Of a DNA stretch of 64,000 bases, positions 34,129 to 46,899 are shown piece by piece (position 1 is the stretch's first letter; every line of letters starts with the position of its first letter). The stretch covers positions 329,694-393,693 of the forward strand of contig MNCI01029978.1 in assembly GCA_015680685.1 (NCBI GenBank), given 5' to 3'. This stretch comes from Gnetum montanum. Lineage: Eukaryota > Streptophyta > Gnetopsida > Gnetales > Gnetaceae. The notes under the pieces were generated by a model. It had not been told where the DNA came from. It ran no database searches and saw only the letters and a program-made list of their open reading frames with translations. A program made the position numbers and the translations under genes.

Positions 34129-34499
34129 AACCCAACCCACAAACCCACTTCTCCCATGCATCTATATTGGGACTATGTTACCTAGTGTAGTCCTACCATA
34201 GTCACCCGTTTTTGACATCATTTGTATATGTTGGATGCCAAGGTTCACCAATCTTCAACCCTAGTCCACTACCTTAGCCATACATACCATCATGACCCCA
34301 AAGTTGGCGATAACAAACCTTGGAAACCACATGTTAACACTGACTATGCTTGGCCCTATCCCAATTGGGTCCAACATAGTCATAGGAAAAGGTTTCATTT
34401 TTACATTTAAATAACCTTAAAATGGCCTCATTGTGTACTCAAATTCTTTTAACTCTATGGCCTAATACCATGGCCCGCCAAGGCCTAAAATTGGAAAAA
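34129..34499. other. Unassigned sequence before a gypsy fragment
   Basis: No convincing frame. Probably 5' non-coding sequence of the gypsy element that follows. Confidence 0.3.
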
Positions 34500-34930
34500 T
34501 CTAACCCTATTTGATCTTGGTTGACCTTGTTTTACCATATGTTTCACACCTTGACTGATTTGGCCTTGTTTCATTGTGTTTTGACTTATTTTGACCTTGT
34601 TACACATTGTTGACTTTTATTATCATTAGTTGACCTTGTTTGGCTATTGCATGGCTTTGGTTTCACCATATCTACCTTATTATATCTCTTGTGTCCTTAG
34701 CTAACCTTGTTTGATCATAAATTGGTGTTATTTGATGGGGTTTGACCATCCTTGACCATCATTTAACACTAATCAACCATCATATGGCCAACTAAGGCCT
34801 AAAACTGGCAAAAGGTAACCATAGTTAACCATGTTTAACTCATACCTCATAGCCTTTGTTGACCTGTTTAGACCTTGTGTGGCCTTCATTTTAACATGTT
34901 TGACTTATTTATGCACTATTACCAAAGCAT
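34500..34930 (+). repeat. Degenerate TTGACCTTGTTT repeat tract
   Basis: The word TTGACCTTGTTT and close variants (TTGACTTATTT, GGCCTTGTTTC, TAACCTTGTTTGA) recur about ten times. Spacing is irregular. It lies upstream of decayed pol on the same strand. Confidence 0.55.
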
Positions 34931-36192
34931 TTTGCATTATTTTTAGCATTATTTTATCAATTTTTATCATTATATCACCCAAGGACCACTTAATGTGCTT
35001 ATGGTTGCCATGCAGGATTAGAGTATGGACACATGGACATAGATTAACTTACCTCTTAGCCTAAGTGAAGCCCATGGGGATGTTGAACATTTGATTAACC
35101 CTAATTACGTGGATCTTGAGCCTGGGAGTCTTGTCAACCACATAGCCTTTATAGAGAAACTCCTAGAATGGCCTGAAAACCTAGTCAAAACCCTTGACCT
35201 TAAAGTTGGTGACATCATTGAAGACTCTCTAGTCAAGGTTCCTATCACAACACATAGTGGGAGGAGAAAACATTAAAAATAAGTTCCTCACTAGAACCTC
35301 AATAGGCTCAAGACATCACAAAGGTCATCCAAGACAACATTGAGGTCTTTGCATGGTCATATGAAGATATGCCAAGTCTTGATCCATACCTAGTACAACA
35401 TAACATCATATTTGGTCCTAGATCAAGATAATTAAGCAAAAAGTTCATAAGATTAGACCGAATTTAGCTTTAATAATTTGTGATGAAATCACAAAACTAT
35501 ATAAAGTTGGTTTCATTAGAGCTGTTGATTATGTGGAATGGATGTTCAACATAGTGATAGTCCCTAAGAAAAATGGAGTATACGTATCTGTATTAATTTT
35601 TGAGACCTAAATAAGACAATCATCAAGGATGATTCCACTTTGTTTAGTATTGACCAACTTATCGATACGACATTCAGACATGTCTTATTATCCTTCATGG
35701 ATGGGTTCTCGAGATATAACCAAGTTAGGATTAATCTAGAACATCAACTATATATGACCTTCATGACCCCTTGAGGCATCTTTTGTTACATCATGATGCC
35801 CTTTGATCTAAAGAACACAAGATTCACTTATCAATGAGTAATGACCTATATCTTTAGCAATTACATGCTAGGATTACTCAATGACTACGTAGATGATATA
35901 GCCGTTAAGTTCAAAATGGCTAGTGACCATGCACATGACCTTGACCTTGTGCTGAAATGACATCTCAAATATGAGCTTAGGCTTAATTCCAAGAAGTGTG
36001 TCTTTGATGTCAAAACTAGTAAGATGCTTGGCTTTGTAGTATCTAAACCAGGAATACATGTCGATCCTAATAAGGTTAAGGCCATATCCAACTTGGTAGC
36101 ACCAACTAATCTTAAGAAGCTTCAAGGGCTACAAGGTAGATTGCAATTTATTTGTAGGTTCATTGCTAAGGTTATGGATAAGTTACAACCTA
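34931..36192 (+). pseudogene. Truncated Tat-like gypsy pol (RT)
   Basis: Before RT there is a linker (MINPNYVDLEPGSL near 35091). From about 35440 the frame gives IKQKVHKIRPNLAL, VGFI, NIVIVPKKNG and a FMDGFS-type block (about 35695). It then gives a degraded catalytic DDYVDD-like site near 35880, NSKKCVFDV (about 35985) and KMLGFVVS. These are the RT landmarks of plant Tat/Ogre-type gypsy elements. Numerous stops and shifts are present. It is cut off at about 36192 by insertion of LTR F. Confidence 0.7.
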
Positions 36193-36194
36193 TG

Positions 36195-37047
36195 TGATGA
36201 ATCATCATCATTGAGCTGTGTCAATAAGCATGCGTCAACACATCCCCATTGATGCATGAATTGATGCATCGACATGGCATTTGAGTCTTCCTATATAAAT
36301 GTATGTACCCACCACATTTATGGCATCATAGAGTCAATAGCATGATGAAGTTCTTGCAATTTCTTTTTGCAATAGTTAGAATATTTTCTAAGTACCCCCA
36401 ATAGGAGTCAAGGATTGTACAGATCCTTATTGAAGACCAATGTACCTAGATACATTAATGTGATGGCAATAAAGATGAGATTCTTGAAATATTTTATAGC
36501 ACTTGGAATAGCTTAATGTTTACTTTTAATGCACTTTACTATTCATGCACTTTAAATTCATGTTCTTAATTAAATAATTAATTGATGCACTTAAGTAATA
36601 TACATAAGTACAACCACCTCAAGCATATCATTAACACTTGGTAATCCCAGCAGTGTTATCGCTTGGTATACCTAGTAGCTTAACGCTTAATAACCTAGTA
36701 GCGTTATAATGAGTTCATTATGTGTATGGAAGTTAGGCCTAGATACTTATGTTAGGAAATAGACTAAGGCATTAGACATCTACTTAGATTAGTTTCCAAT
36801 TAATTACTTTATTTCCACTTAGGATAATTAAAATAAAATGTAAAAATCAATACAAATCATGTGCCATGGCTACACTTAACTATACACTTACATCGATACA
36901 AGTGAAGCCAAAAAGATAATAATCATGTCTATTATTCACTATCTTTTATTGACATTTGGAGAGCTAAAGTCCACAAAATTCGATCGGATTGCTAGTGAAT
37001 GCTTGTGATTTGTATGGTTGGGCATAGGGACTACTCATCACTCATCA
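36195..37047 (+). mobile_element. Gypsy 5' LTR, copy F (853 bp)
   Basis: Starts TGATGAATCATC and ends CTCATCA. A TATA box (TATATAAATG) is at about 36292. Between 36225 and 36275 the U3 is full of GATGCATC/TTGATGCAT palindromic words. The right end is followed directly by a primer-binding site and gag, so this is a 5' LTR on the plus strand. Relatives in this window are copies A-E. Confidence 0.8.
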
Positions 37048-37068
37048 TTGGCATTATTGCCAAGGATT
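37048..37068 (+). promoter_or_regulatory. Primer-binding site
   Basis: TTGGCATTATTGCCAAGGAT directly follows the LTR end and resembles the tRNA-Asp-type site of plant gypsy elements, with several substitutions. Confidence 0.65.
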
Positions 37069-37197
37069 CTAGTTAACTAAGTGCACTACCTAGAAGAGAT
37101 AGTGAAATTATTCATATATTTTGTAAAAGGAACTTAACGCTAACATCATTAAAAAAAAGAAAATAATAAAAGCACACTATTTTTCTCAATCACTAAT

Positions 37198-39535
37198 ATG
37201 ACTTCCTCTCGTAGGGAAGACTCTCCACCACTGTTTGTAAGTGGATCCAATCAGCAACAACAAGAAGATCATAGGACACTAGTGCCTTAATAATTTAAGG
37301 TGTTCTACACTCATCTGGATGCCTACACTTTAGAATTCACCTTCATCCTACAGCAGGATGAGTAGCTATGGTGGAGGGACATGGAAGGAAACATCTTGTT
37401 ACCTCTCAACCAATCTATTCCTACAATGTTGTTGAACAATCTTATCAAGTTGGGCATTACAAGAATCAATTCAAAGTACAAAGTGCAAGATCATGCTTAC
37501 TAGGATTATCATTCCATAGAAGCATAGAAAAAAGAAGATTAGCAAATGGAAGCTCGATATGAGACCACAAAAGGAAAATGGGGCCCTACCCACTTTTTCT
37601 TGCATACACACAAAGAAGGCAAAGACTTATTTTTGACCTCCTCTCTTTGATGAGGAGATCCTTAACCAGAATTTGTAGTCCAATGTGAACAACCCTAGTT
37701 CTAGGAAGAGTGGATCCCAAGATCAAGGTGTTTCAAAAGGGGGTAGCCAACACAGAAATGAGGAAAAGCACCAAGAAAAGGACAAACATGATAAACGGGT
37801 AGAGACCAAAGAAGAAGAACCAGTAGGCACCACTCTAGTATTAGCTCTCCTTCCTATTCATCTTCTTCATCCTCATCATCTTTTCTCCAATTTTGATTAA
37901 AGTTGCAGAGGCAATAAGAACCATTGTGGAGGTAAATGATGGGATAAGGATGATCGCAGATCCCGCCATAATGACAAAGATTGTGGAAATGAGTAGCAAG
38001 GAGATGATCAACACAGAGAGAGAAGGGATAACAGGACTCATCATAGGTATCATGGACATGATAGGGATCATTGAGACAACTATGACTATGATGAGCTCTT
38101 GCTGGAAACAAGGAAGATACTGAACATTGTAGAGGCCATAAGAATACAAACTAGGCACATGAAAGATAGTTAAATCAGATGGTTGGCTATGAATAATATC
38201 TCCAAGTTTGAAGAGGGATATAATTCAAACCACAAAACTACTTGTAAACCTTTCATGATGCTCATGCCTTACAAAATGTGGAGAATGATTGGCAAAAGCT
38301 AAAACTATTTTTCCAGGATACTCATCAAGGAAGAAGAAAGTTGGTACCAATCCTTAGAACCAGAATCTATTTGGAGATGAAGTACAATGCTTGAATTATT
38401 TAATGATAAGTATTAGACATACTGTAGAGTGTCCAACTTGAGAAGGAAAATCCAACTATGAAAACAAGGTACTCATGAATCCTTGGATGTAGCCATGGTT
38501 AGGTACTACTCCTTATTGCATCAATGCCTAAGCCATGGCTATTCTCAAAGGGATTAGCTGTGCCACATCATAGATGGGATCTAAATTGAAACAAGGAGAA
38601 ATCTTAGGGTCTATGCCCAAGGGAAGGGTTTATCAAATCCAAAGGCTCATTGAGCAGGTAGCTAAGGAAGAAGGTGAGCTGAAAAAATGAGAAAGCGTGG
38701 AGGAGTATAACAAGGATCCCTCTCTCCACAAGAGGGAGGTTTGTTTCTATGATAATGAGAAGAAGGCACCACTTGATGAAGTTGTGCAAAGGAAAACCTT
38801 GCTAATACAAAAATTTGTGTTTAAAATATTAGCTAAGGTGGATAAAATGTGGGACTCCGGGATAAAAAATTTTAAACTACTTTGAAAATTGCAGAAAAGA
38901 GTAGAGACTAAGGAGGTAGTTGTCATGAAAGAAGGAAGAAAAAGGAGGTTGAATGTAACCATTATAAGGCCAAGGGTAAGGATGCAGTAGTTGAGGAGGT
39001 TGCAAATTCTAAGTCAGATGATAATAGGTGTGACCTGTGCCAATATGAACATCCCAAGGGATGTTGTCCTATTGTGTCACACTTACAGGAATATGGGGTG
39101 TATGCTTTAAATCCCAAAATGGTAAAATAGAAAACACCCAAGAGTTTTCCTTATTTACAAGGCAACTATTAGTAGTAATTCCACCACCAAACTTATTATT
39201 CGAGTGGAGTGCCACCTCAACCCCATGAGCAATATCAGCTATGGTAGCACCCATAGTCGTGGGGGATGCCACCACCAAGGTAGCAGTATCCTTATCGCCA
39301 AACAGATCCATATGAATACTATGTTCAGCAACCCATTTCTCCATGTGACTCTTCCAGTCACACTTCCTTCCAACACCGCTACTACCCTTCTAAATATTAT
39401 AGAGCACCATCACCAAGAAGGGAGTTTCCATTTTCTTACTTTCCTCCTCCTTACTCTTCCACTCCTGTAGCTCCACCTACAACTCCTCTTCCACCTACTC
39501 CATCTATGCAGGGTGAGATCCCAACATAGCCACAT
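37198..39535 (+). pseudogene. Decayed gypsy gag of element F
   Basis: Begins at an ATG at 37198 (MTSSRREDSPPLFV) 130 bp after the PBS. It shares with the gag at 17.1-18.5 kb a capsid-like segment (about 38450-38600) and an EQVAKEEGE stretch (38655). It also shares a cysteine/histidine segment, CDLCQYEHPKGCCP (about 39031-39075), that sits where a zinc knuckle would be. Repeated stops and frameshifts make it non-functional. It is followed by proline-rich sequence and the protease. Confidence 0.7.
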
Positions 39536-39699
39536 TAGAGAAATGCTACAAGGGCTATGAACTTACAATCGGCTTCTCAGTTGAGTGGTTATGATGCTAA
39601 GCCATGTAAAAGATCCTTCTTCAGAACCAATAGTCCCATGAAGCACTTATAAACACATGTGGCCATGAACCTTGCTACTACCTCCTTTGTAATATTTGG

Positions 39700-40130
39700 T
39701 AAGCCTCCTTCAAACCAAAACACTAACTAGTTACACACTGTCATGTTGACCCACATAATCACTAATTGGATTAAGGCTGGTCATCTTCCCAGGAAGAGAT
39801 ATGATCCTAGGAGCTCCCTTATTTATTTGTAAATTACTAGAAATGAACTTTACAAAGCTCTTTTGGACTCAAGTTTTGGAGTTAACTTGATCTCACAAGA
39901 AATGTACAAAGCTTGGAATCTACCTCCTTTGAAAAAGAGTAATATAAGGTTAAAACTAGTAGACCAATCCATCGCTGTTCCTTTGGGATTGGTTGAGGAC
40001 ATTATGACCACCATTTATGGGTGGTCATATCCTGTTGATTTCCTAGTGATCCATGTAGAGAATGCTAAGGGGAACTTCCCTATTATTATGGGAAGAGCAT
40101 GACTTTGTATAATTGGTGCACGGTTGGGGA
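39700..40130 (+). pseudogene. Gypsy aspartic protease (retropepsin-like) fragment
   Basis: Carries ALLDSSFGVNLIS at about 39855-39895. The position of the catalytic D-S/T-G reads DSS, so the glycine of the triad is replaced. Downstream are LKLVDQSIAVPLGLVEDI and PVDFLVIHV, then IIMGRA, which match the flap and second half of plant gypsy retropepsins. It is close to full length but damaged at the active-site triad and by a stop before the recovered ATG. Confidence 0.75.
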
Positions 40131-40490
40131 TCTAAGATCTCTCCTTGGAAATGTTCAAGGAGAATAAATTTGAAAAGATTAAGAAAAGCATGTTCCATGC
40201 ATCATGTACAGTGACATAGGATGCCACTGCATGCAAAGACTATGGACTGTAAAGAGCACATCCCTTAAAGCATGCAATTAGTGTGCTGATGTCACTAAAA
40301 TTCAAATGTGCTTGTACACAACATCCAATAAATAGGAGGGAAACTAGTGGCTAATAACAGAAAGAGGGGTTGAATCATCAATGTGCATGGAACCAGCTGA
40401 GAGCCTCACGAGCTCTTATGTGGAGAGCATGGATTAACTAGAGTAGATAGATTGTTAACTCTTTAAGGAATAAGGTGAAATCAATTAGGG
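40131..40490 (+). mobile_element. Protease-RT linker of element F
   Basis: Stop-ridden linker between protease and RT. Part of it, including the sequence preceding the RT start at about 40440, is also found inverted at about 11850-11945. Confidence 0.45.
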
Positions 40491-42005
40491 AGAGTTGGAG
40501 ATCCCAGAGACCTTCAAGCAGGAGCTCCTTGAGTTGAAGGCTTTACCAACATGCCTGGAGTATGCCTTCTTATACAATGATAAGCCAATCATCATTAATG
40601 CCACAACGTTTTGTGAGCAAAAGAAGAAGTTGCTAGAAGTTTTGAACAAATGGTCAACAAACGTTACCTGGTCATATCATGAGCTTGCTAGAATTGATCC
40701 AAGGATATGCCAACACCACATTTATATCGACTTCTCCATCAAACCAAATAGACTACCACAGAGACACTTGAATCCCAAGCTCAAGTATATCATCAAGGAG
40801 GAGATTGAATAACTCCTCAAGGTGGGGTTCATTTACCCCATTGCAGATAGTGAGTGGGTGAGCCAACTTGTTATAGTGCCAAAGAAAGGAGGAAAGTGGA
40901 GGGCCTATATAGATTTTAGGCTATTGAACATGGCAACTTACAAAGATCACTCTTCGTTGTCATTTGTAGACCAAGTGTTAGATACAATTACAAGGCATTA
41001 CTATTATAGCTTCTTGGATGGCTATAACCAAATCCAGATTGCATTGGAGGACTAGGCCAAAATAACATTCATAAGTCCCTACGAGAATTTTGCATATAGG
41101 AAGATGCCCTTTGTCCTGTGTAATGCTTCTGCTAATTTTCAACATTTGGTTCTTAACATCTTCCAATAATAAATTGGTAGCAGGGTAGAAGTATTCATGG
41201 ATGAATTCTCTACTGATAGGGCTACTTTTAAGCAAGCTTTGGATCATCTAGAGTAAGTGATTCAAATATGTATGTAGACTAACTTGAGGCTCAATTAGCA
41301 AAAGAGCCATCTAATGGTCCAAGAAGGCATTTTCTTGGGACATAAAATTTTAACAAAAGGGATCGAGGTAGACTTGGAAAAAGTAAGGATCGTCCAAGGA
41401 ATCACTAGGCAACTAGAGACTATAAAATATGTGTATTCATTCCTTAGACATATTGGTTACAATAGGTGCTTCATCAAGAACTTCTTGAAGATCGTTAAAT
41501 CATTGGTAGAGCTAAAAAAGAAAGATGCACCATTCATTTGAACCAAGAAATGCGAGCATGCATTCCAACACCTCAAGAAGAAGCTTTTAGAAACTTCCAT
41601 TCTACAAGTCCCAGACTAGTCCAGACCATTCCATATCATGATAGATGCATCTAAACATGCCTTAGGAGTTATGCTTACATAGCTGGATGATCAGAAATGT
41701 CCATATTACATCCATTGTGCAAGTAGGAGCATTGTGGGTGCACAACTTAACTATACAACCATCGAGAAGGAGCTAATGGTGGTGGTATATACTCTAGAGA
41801 AATTCAAGCACTTTGTGCTTAGATATAAGGTGTTTATGCGCATTGACCATAGTGCTATCAGGTACCTTATGAATAAACCAATGGTGAGTCCTCATGTCAT
41901 ATGGTGACTAGTGATCCCACAAGAGTTTGATCTAATGTTGGTGAATAGAAAGGAGACCGAGAATGTGGTGGTTGCCCACTTGTCTTAGTTATGATGGAAC
42001 AACAA
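40491..42005 (+). pseudogene. Gypsy RT and RNase H of element F
   Basis: Begins MEIPETFKQELLEL (40495). RT landmarks follow: LLKVGFIYPI after a stop at 40810, VIVPKKGGKWR, SFLDGYNQIQIA (about 41010), FAYRKMPFVLCNA, and FMDEFS at about 41195-41212. That last motif stands where FMDDF/YVDD is expected, so the second catalytic aspartate is Glu. Next are FLGHKIL (41335), RNase H with MIDASKHALG (about 41640) and NYTTIEKELMVVVY (41750), and a VVAHLS tail near 41980. About ten stops break the frame. No integrase follows on this strand, so the 3' half including the 3' LTR is lost. Confidence 0.85.
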
Positions 42006-42499
42006 GGATATGATAAGTAGAAGTGATAGTATATGAAAGAAAAAAGAAAAAAATAGGATATTTCTCATACAATTTTCATGAGAATGGTGCTTTGTCACAG
42101 AAGTAGGACATGGCTAAATCCTACACACTATATGGCTGAAAAGGATGCCATATATATGATGAAGTAACCCCTCCCTATCTCACTCAAAAATCTCAATGAT
42201 CATGTAGAACACGTAGAGTAGAATATGATAGATAGCATAGGGAAATAGGAAGAAAAATAGCTAGAGAAAGAGTAGAATATGAGATAGAGAGGGGGTAGCA
42301 AAAGAGGGCAAGTAAGTAAAATATATTTTAGAGTAAAATTATTATCTTGATGTAGTAAATATGCAGAATACTACTTGGAGAATGCTTATTCAGTCTCAAA
42401 CAGTCAATAGATTCAATGTCATAGCATGGCTACATGTACTAGTACTTAAGAAAGCTCCTATTAACAAGATCTAGAAACTGACATCTTTCTAGATTAAAC
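42006..42499. other. Junction region, possible LTR edge of the opposite-strand element
   Basis: Purine-rich runs on both strands (for example GAGATAGGGAGGGG on the minus strand near 42170) may mark a PPT downstream of the minus-strand pol. No LTR could be delimited. Confidence 0.3.
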
Positions 42500-45250
42500 A
42501 AGATGTATGCATCCTTTTATAGATATTGAACCACTAGGAAAGGACCCTGCTAGTTGGGAGAGAACTTTGTGCCTCTGGAGTTTGAAAAATGGTGAAGTAC
42601 GAAATCACCTTCGTGAATCACTCTAACTCCAACATGTCTAGAATGATGACATTGAATATCTACTTGATATTCATGCAAGTGACAAAGGGTAGCTTGCCGA
42701 TGTTCTTAGAGAAGATCCAACTTAACACATCACATATTGTTATTGTCTTGATCTAAACATCAATCATGTAGAGAAACATGGAGAGATGTGATATGAAGCT
42801 TAATTGGTAAGAGAACCTCAAAACCATAGGTTAGAAAGTAGGAAGTATGACTAGTAGCTATACAAAAAATGATATGGTAAATTCAAAGGGCATGATATAG
42901 CTTTATGTGCTAGTTACATTGTGTTTTTATTGACCATAGTACAAAGAAAGCATATGATAGTTTTATTAGTAGACATAGCTTGTCCAATAGATTAAGGGTT
43001 AAAGGATGATAAAAAGGATTGAGTAATGTGATACATGACATAGAAACTAGCTACCTTCTTACTTTAGAACTTAGGTCTATTGTTAGTTACAATTTGGAAA
43101 GGTACACCAAAGATGCTTATCAACTATCACTAGCTTATCATTGTTTAAGAAAGCATAAACTTAAGTATCCACCATAAGCTCTTGAGTGGACTTGATCAAG
43201 GACTATCTTAGACTCTATAGGAATAAGACAACATAGAAGAACACCTCATAGAAGAAACTTGACAAAGGATATTAAAATTTACTAATAGAAAATGTTGACT
43301 ATGTTTACTCAAGACATTTATTTGAGTAGGCGTAAGATGACTAAAAGGTTTTCTAGTTGTAAGGTAGTGGAGAGGATTAATGTCTTGTTGATTATCATCC
43401 TTTGTATTGATAGTGCTTACTAATATATTGGAAGATTACGTGACAGGTGTCAAGTAAAGGGATTGAATGAGTTGATCTTGCATAAAGTAAAGATCACCAT
43501 GGATGACAAAATTTGCTAGTGCATTAGCTAGCATGTTCATAGAACAAGGAATGTGACTCAAAGTATGAGTAGAAAAGAAAAAGATAAGTTTCGTAGTTAT
43601 TTGGAGATAAGGAATCAAGTGAGAAGCCTTGTAATCATAGTCACCATTAACTTGATTTTGCAAAGTTAGTAGGAGACCTTGTATGAGAGCCTCATATTCA
43701 GTAATGTCGTTCATGTAAGGAAAATTAAGCTTGCAAGCCCAAAAAAACCTACTTAGTAGAGAGGATTACAACACAAGCTACACTAGATTTAAAATATGTG
43801 TGTTCTTCATTAAAATAAAGGACAACATCCAAATCTTCTATATTAGGTTATAAGCTATGAACAACATCAGTTATTTTATAATAAGAGAGAAGATCAACTA
43901 TAGCTTGGCCTTTGATTGAGTGTTGAGATAGGAAGGAAACATTAAAATCCATGAGAAAAGTTTTCCAATGAGCCAAGCAATGATTGTTAGAAGGATTATT
44001 AGCCATGAATTTGAGAATGTTATTTTTGCAGATAAGAAAGACCTTAGAATTTAGAAGGTAGTACAATCACTTTTTAAGGGTGAAGACAAGACTTAGATAA
44101 AACTTTTTAATGTTAGAGTGTCTAGTCATACAATTAAAAAAAATGAGATGTATAGTATACATGAAAATCAACTTCATCTTCTAATTGCTAAGAGAGTATA
44201 ATAGAGATGGAATGATTAGACTTGAAAATGTAAAGATAAAAGAGTTGATCAAATTGTGGAGGATGAAGAATGGGAAGCATAGTTAAGGATTATTTGATAG
44301 AATCAAAGGTCTTTTGACACTTCTCATCTTAGATGAAATTGGTGGATTTATGAAATAAATGAGTTAAAGAATGAATATGATTAGTAAGATTGAAAATGAA
44401 ACAAAAAATTAATTGAAGATGATCTTGAAAGACACACATACCTCAAATATTCTTAGGAGATGTGAGATCTAGGATAGCTTTGACTTTGTCAAGATCAATA
44501 GCTATATCATCTTGAAAGAAAAGGTAACATAATATTTCACCCATAAGAACCCTAAAAATGCACTTATTGGGATTAAGATGTAGGTTAAACTTGTCACAAC
44601 GAGTTAGAACTTAGTCTAAGTTAAAAGCATAATCAGTAGCTAAGGTAGATTTGATGGTCAAGTTATCAACATAGTTGTTAACTACACTAAACATCATATC
44701 ATTAAAGATAAAAGTCATAACATATTAGTAAGTAGCTTCAACATTCTTGAGATCAAAGTGCATTTTGATATAGCAAAATGTTCCCTAAGGATTCATGAAT
44801 GTGGTATAGTGCTAGTGATCTAGATTTGGTTATAACTAGAAATTTCACCCATTAAGGATAGAAGAGAATTAACACTATAGAATCAATTAGTTGATTAATT
44901 TTAGATAAAGGGAAGTTATCCTTAAGAATAACCTTAATAAGATCTTGAAAGTAAATACATATGTGAATGTCAGAATTCTTCTTGGAACTACAACCATGTT
45001 AGAAACCCAATTGAAATAGTTGATAGGCTAGATAAATTAAGTGTTGAACAACTTTGTTATATATTCTTTTATAGCAAGAGCTATAGTAGGATAAATTTTC
45101 CTAACCTTTTGTTTAATAGGTTTGAAATCTTCTTCCAAGATAACACTAGGTTGAACTAGTTTTGGGTCTAGCCTAATTTTAGCACTATATTCCCAATGAA
45201 AGTGATTGAATGCTTCTACAAAGTTGCTAGAATAGACTCTCAAAGGTTTG
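42500..45250 (-). pseudogene. Decayed Tat-like gypsy pol, minus strand
   Basis: Reading leftward, RT begins at 45200-45040 (PIKQKVRKIYPTIALAIKEYI). It has NNYVDNLTIKS at the YVDD position (about 44680) and NPNKCIFRV (about 44570). The connection/RNase H region has SKVFLICKNNILKFM and KGQAIVDLL (44060-43880). A second RNase H-type segment follows (EYEALIQGLLLTL and MLANALANF, 43720-43440). The integrase core has IVTNNRPKF and GQAMSTNKTI (about 43080-42950), and the C-terminal region ends near GTKFSPN (about 42560). The additional RNase H is typical of Tat/Ogre lineages. Catalytic residues are changed (YVDN, TNN) and stops are many. Confidence 0.8.
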
Positions 45251-46899
45251 AAGAGAGAAAATCACTAATGTGAAGGGTATTTTATTTATAACTTAGCATA
45301 GGAAGATCAATTAGTTGATCATTCTTTAGACTCTTGATCTAGGAAAGAGAGGTTTGATTGAGGTAAGAGTTCATCCTGCGTAATGTCTAAAGAGGATATG
45401 AGAGAAGTTGGATTTGATAATAACTCAAGAAAAGAAGGATCTAGAGTTCTATGTACCTAATCTTTAGGATTACATAAGATTAAAAGTTGGATTTATGACT
45501 TTGGACAAGCAGCCATGTTCATCTGGACTAGAACAAGAGGATCATATTTACTATTCAAAGAAAAAAATATTAAATATAAGCAACTGAAGTCAAAATTTAG
45601 AAGGACACCAATAGTCCAAGAATGAATGTCATTTCTACAATCTAAAATGATAACAAGGGGAAGAGTTAGGTAAAAAAGCTTTCATTTGCATTAAGAAAAG
45701 TTTGGAATTGATGCACAAGCAAGTGAAAGTGATAATGAAGCAGAACTTCTAGAAAATCACATGACAAGTGATAATAGTAGTGGTAGACATAGGACCAAAG
45801 ATGGATCCAGCAATAGTAGGGGATTGTGTCAACCCCACTCACTTCCCCCAAAGCTTAGATGTACGTTATTTAAAACCTAGTTGGAAATTTTTGTCTATTT
45901 TTATTATTGTTATTATAGCATTGTTGTAATGGAGGTTCTAGAATGTGCCAAGATTTTAAAAAATTTGGTAGGTATTATAGCATAGAGCTTGGATTTGAAG
46001 TTTTTTGAGTGCCTAGATTAGATTAAAGGTAGAATTTTGATGTTTTATCATGGGGATTGAGAACCCTACTATGTAACTTAGGTTTTGAATGTTTTTAAAT
46101 ATTTTTCTAGATTTGTGACTAGAAATTGAATGTCTGCATCAATTTTAGAGTTTATTTTACCAACAAACCAAAAACATGTCAAAATATAGAGCTTTTATGT
46201 AGATTTTATAATGAAATTTGCAAGATTTTTTGATTCAACATCGCTACTCCAAGTTTTGGTACAACAACATCGCTAGGACAACAAATCTTGGAATTTCATA
46301 TTGTTTTAGCTAAATCTAGCAAGTGTATTAGATAGAAGAAGTAAAGTTATAGTAAAATCAACATTTTTAAAAATGAATTTGTAATTATTTTTATGAAATG
46401 GTGATGAAGAACATAATGTAGGATGAACTAGATGTGAAGTTTTAACATGGTGGTAGTAAAGAATTTTTGCCAAATGCTAAGTGTTGATGTTATTGTACAT
46501 TAAAAGTAAGTTTTGAAGTGAAAAGTCAAAACTTAATGTAAATGCTACATTGAAGATATCTGACATCATGCATCGAAAGGAATGACATAGGACATCAAGG
46601 TTAGAAATTTTATCCAACCATCTTAGTTTTTGACTCCTCGAATTGAATTTGTCAATGCGAAACATAAAAACTAGAACTTGCTACTTAGGGGTTTTTGCAA
46701 TACACCAAGGACAGATGACATGAAACATTAAAGTCAAACGTACAACATCAGTCTAGCAGGGAGAAATGATGTAAAGTGCAACAAGTTTTAACATGAAGTT
46801 TTGACATGATATTTCAATAGTTAACTATGATTTTAACCCCAAGGTTTATTTATTTTTATTTTGTAGGGATGCCATAGCACCTAAGCTACTAGTATTTGA
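45251..46899. other. Unassigned AT-rich sequence
   Basis: No frame or motif is convincing. It lies upstream of the minus-strand RT, so part may be its decayed gag/protease. The 46.1-46.9 kb part shows no recognisable similarity. Confidence 0.3.

Noticed and set aside
36195-42005. An intact autonomous gypsy element
   Set aside because: Stops throughout gag and RT, a changed RT active site, no integrase and no 3' LTR.
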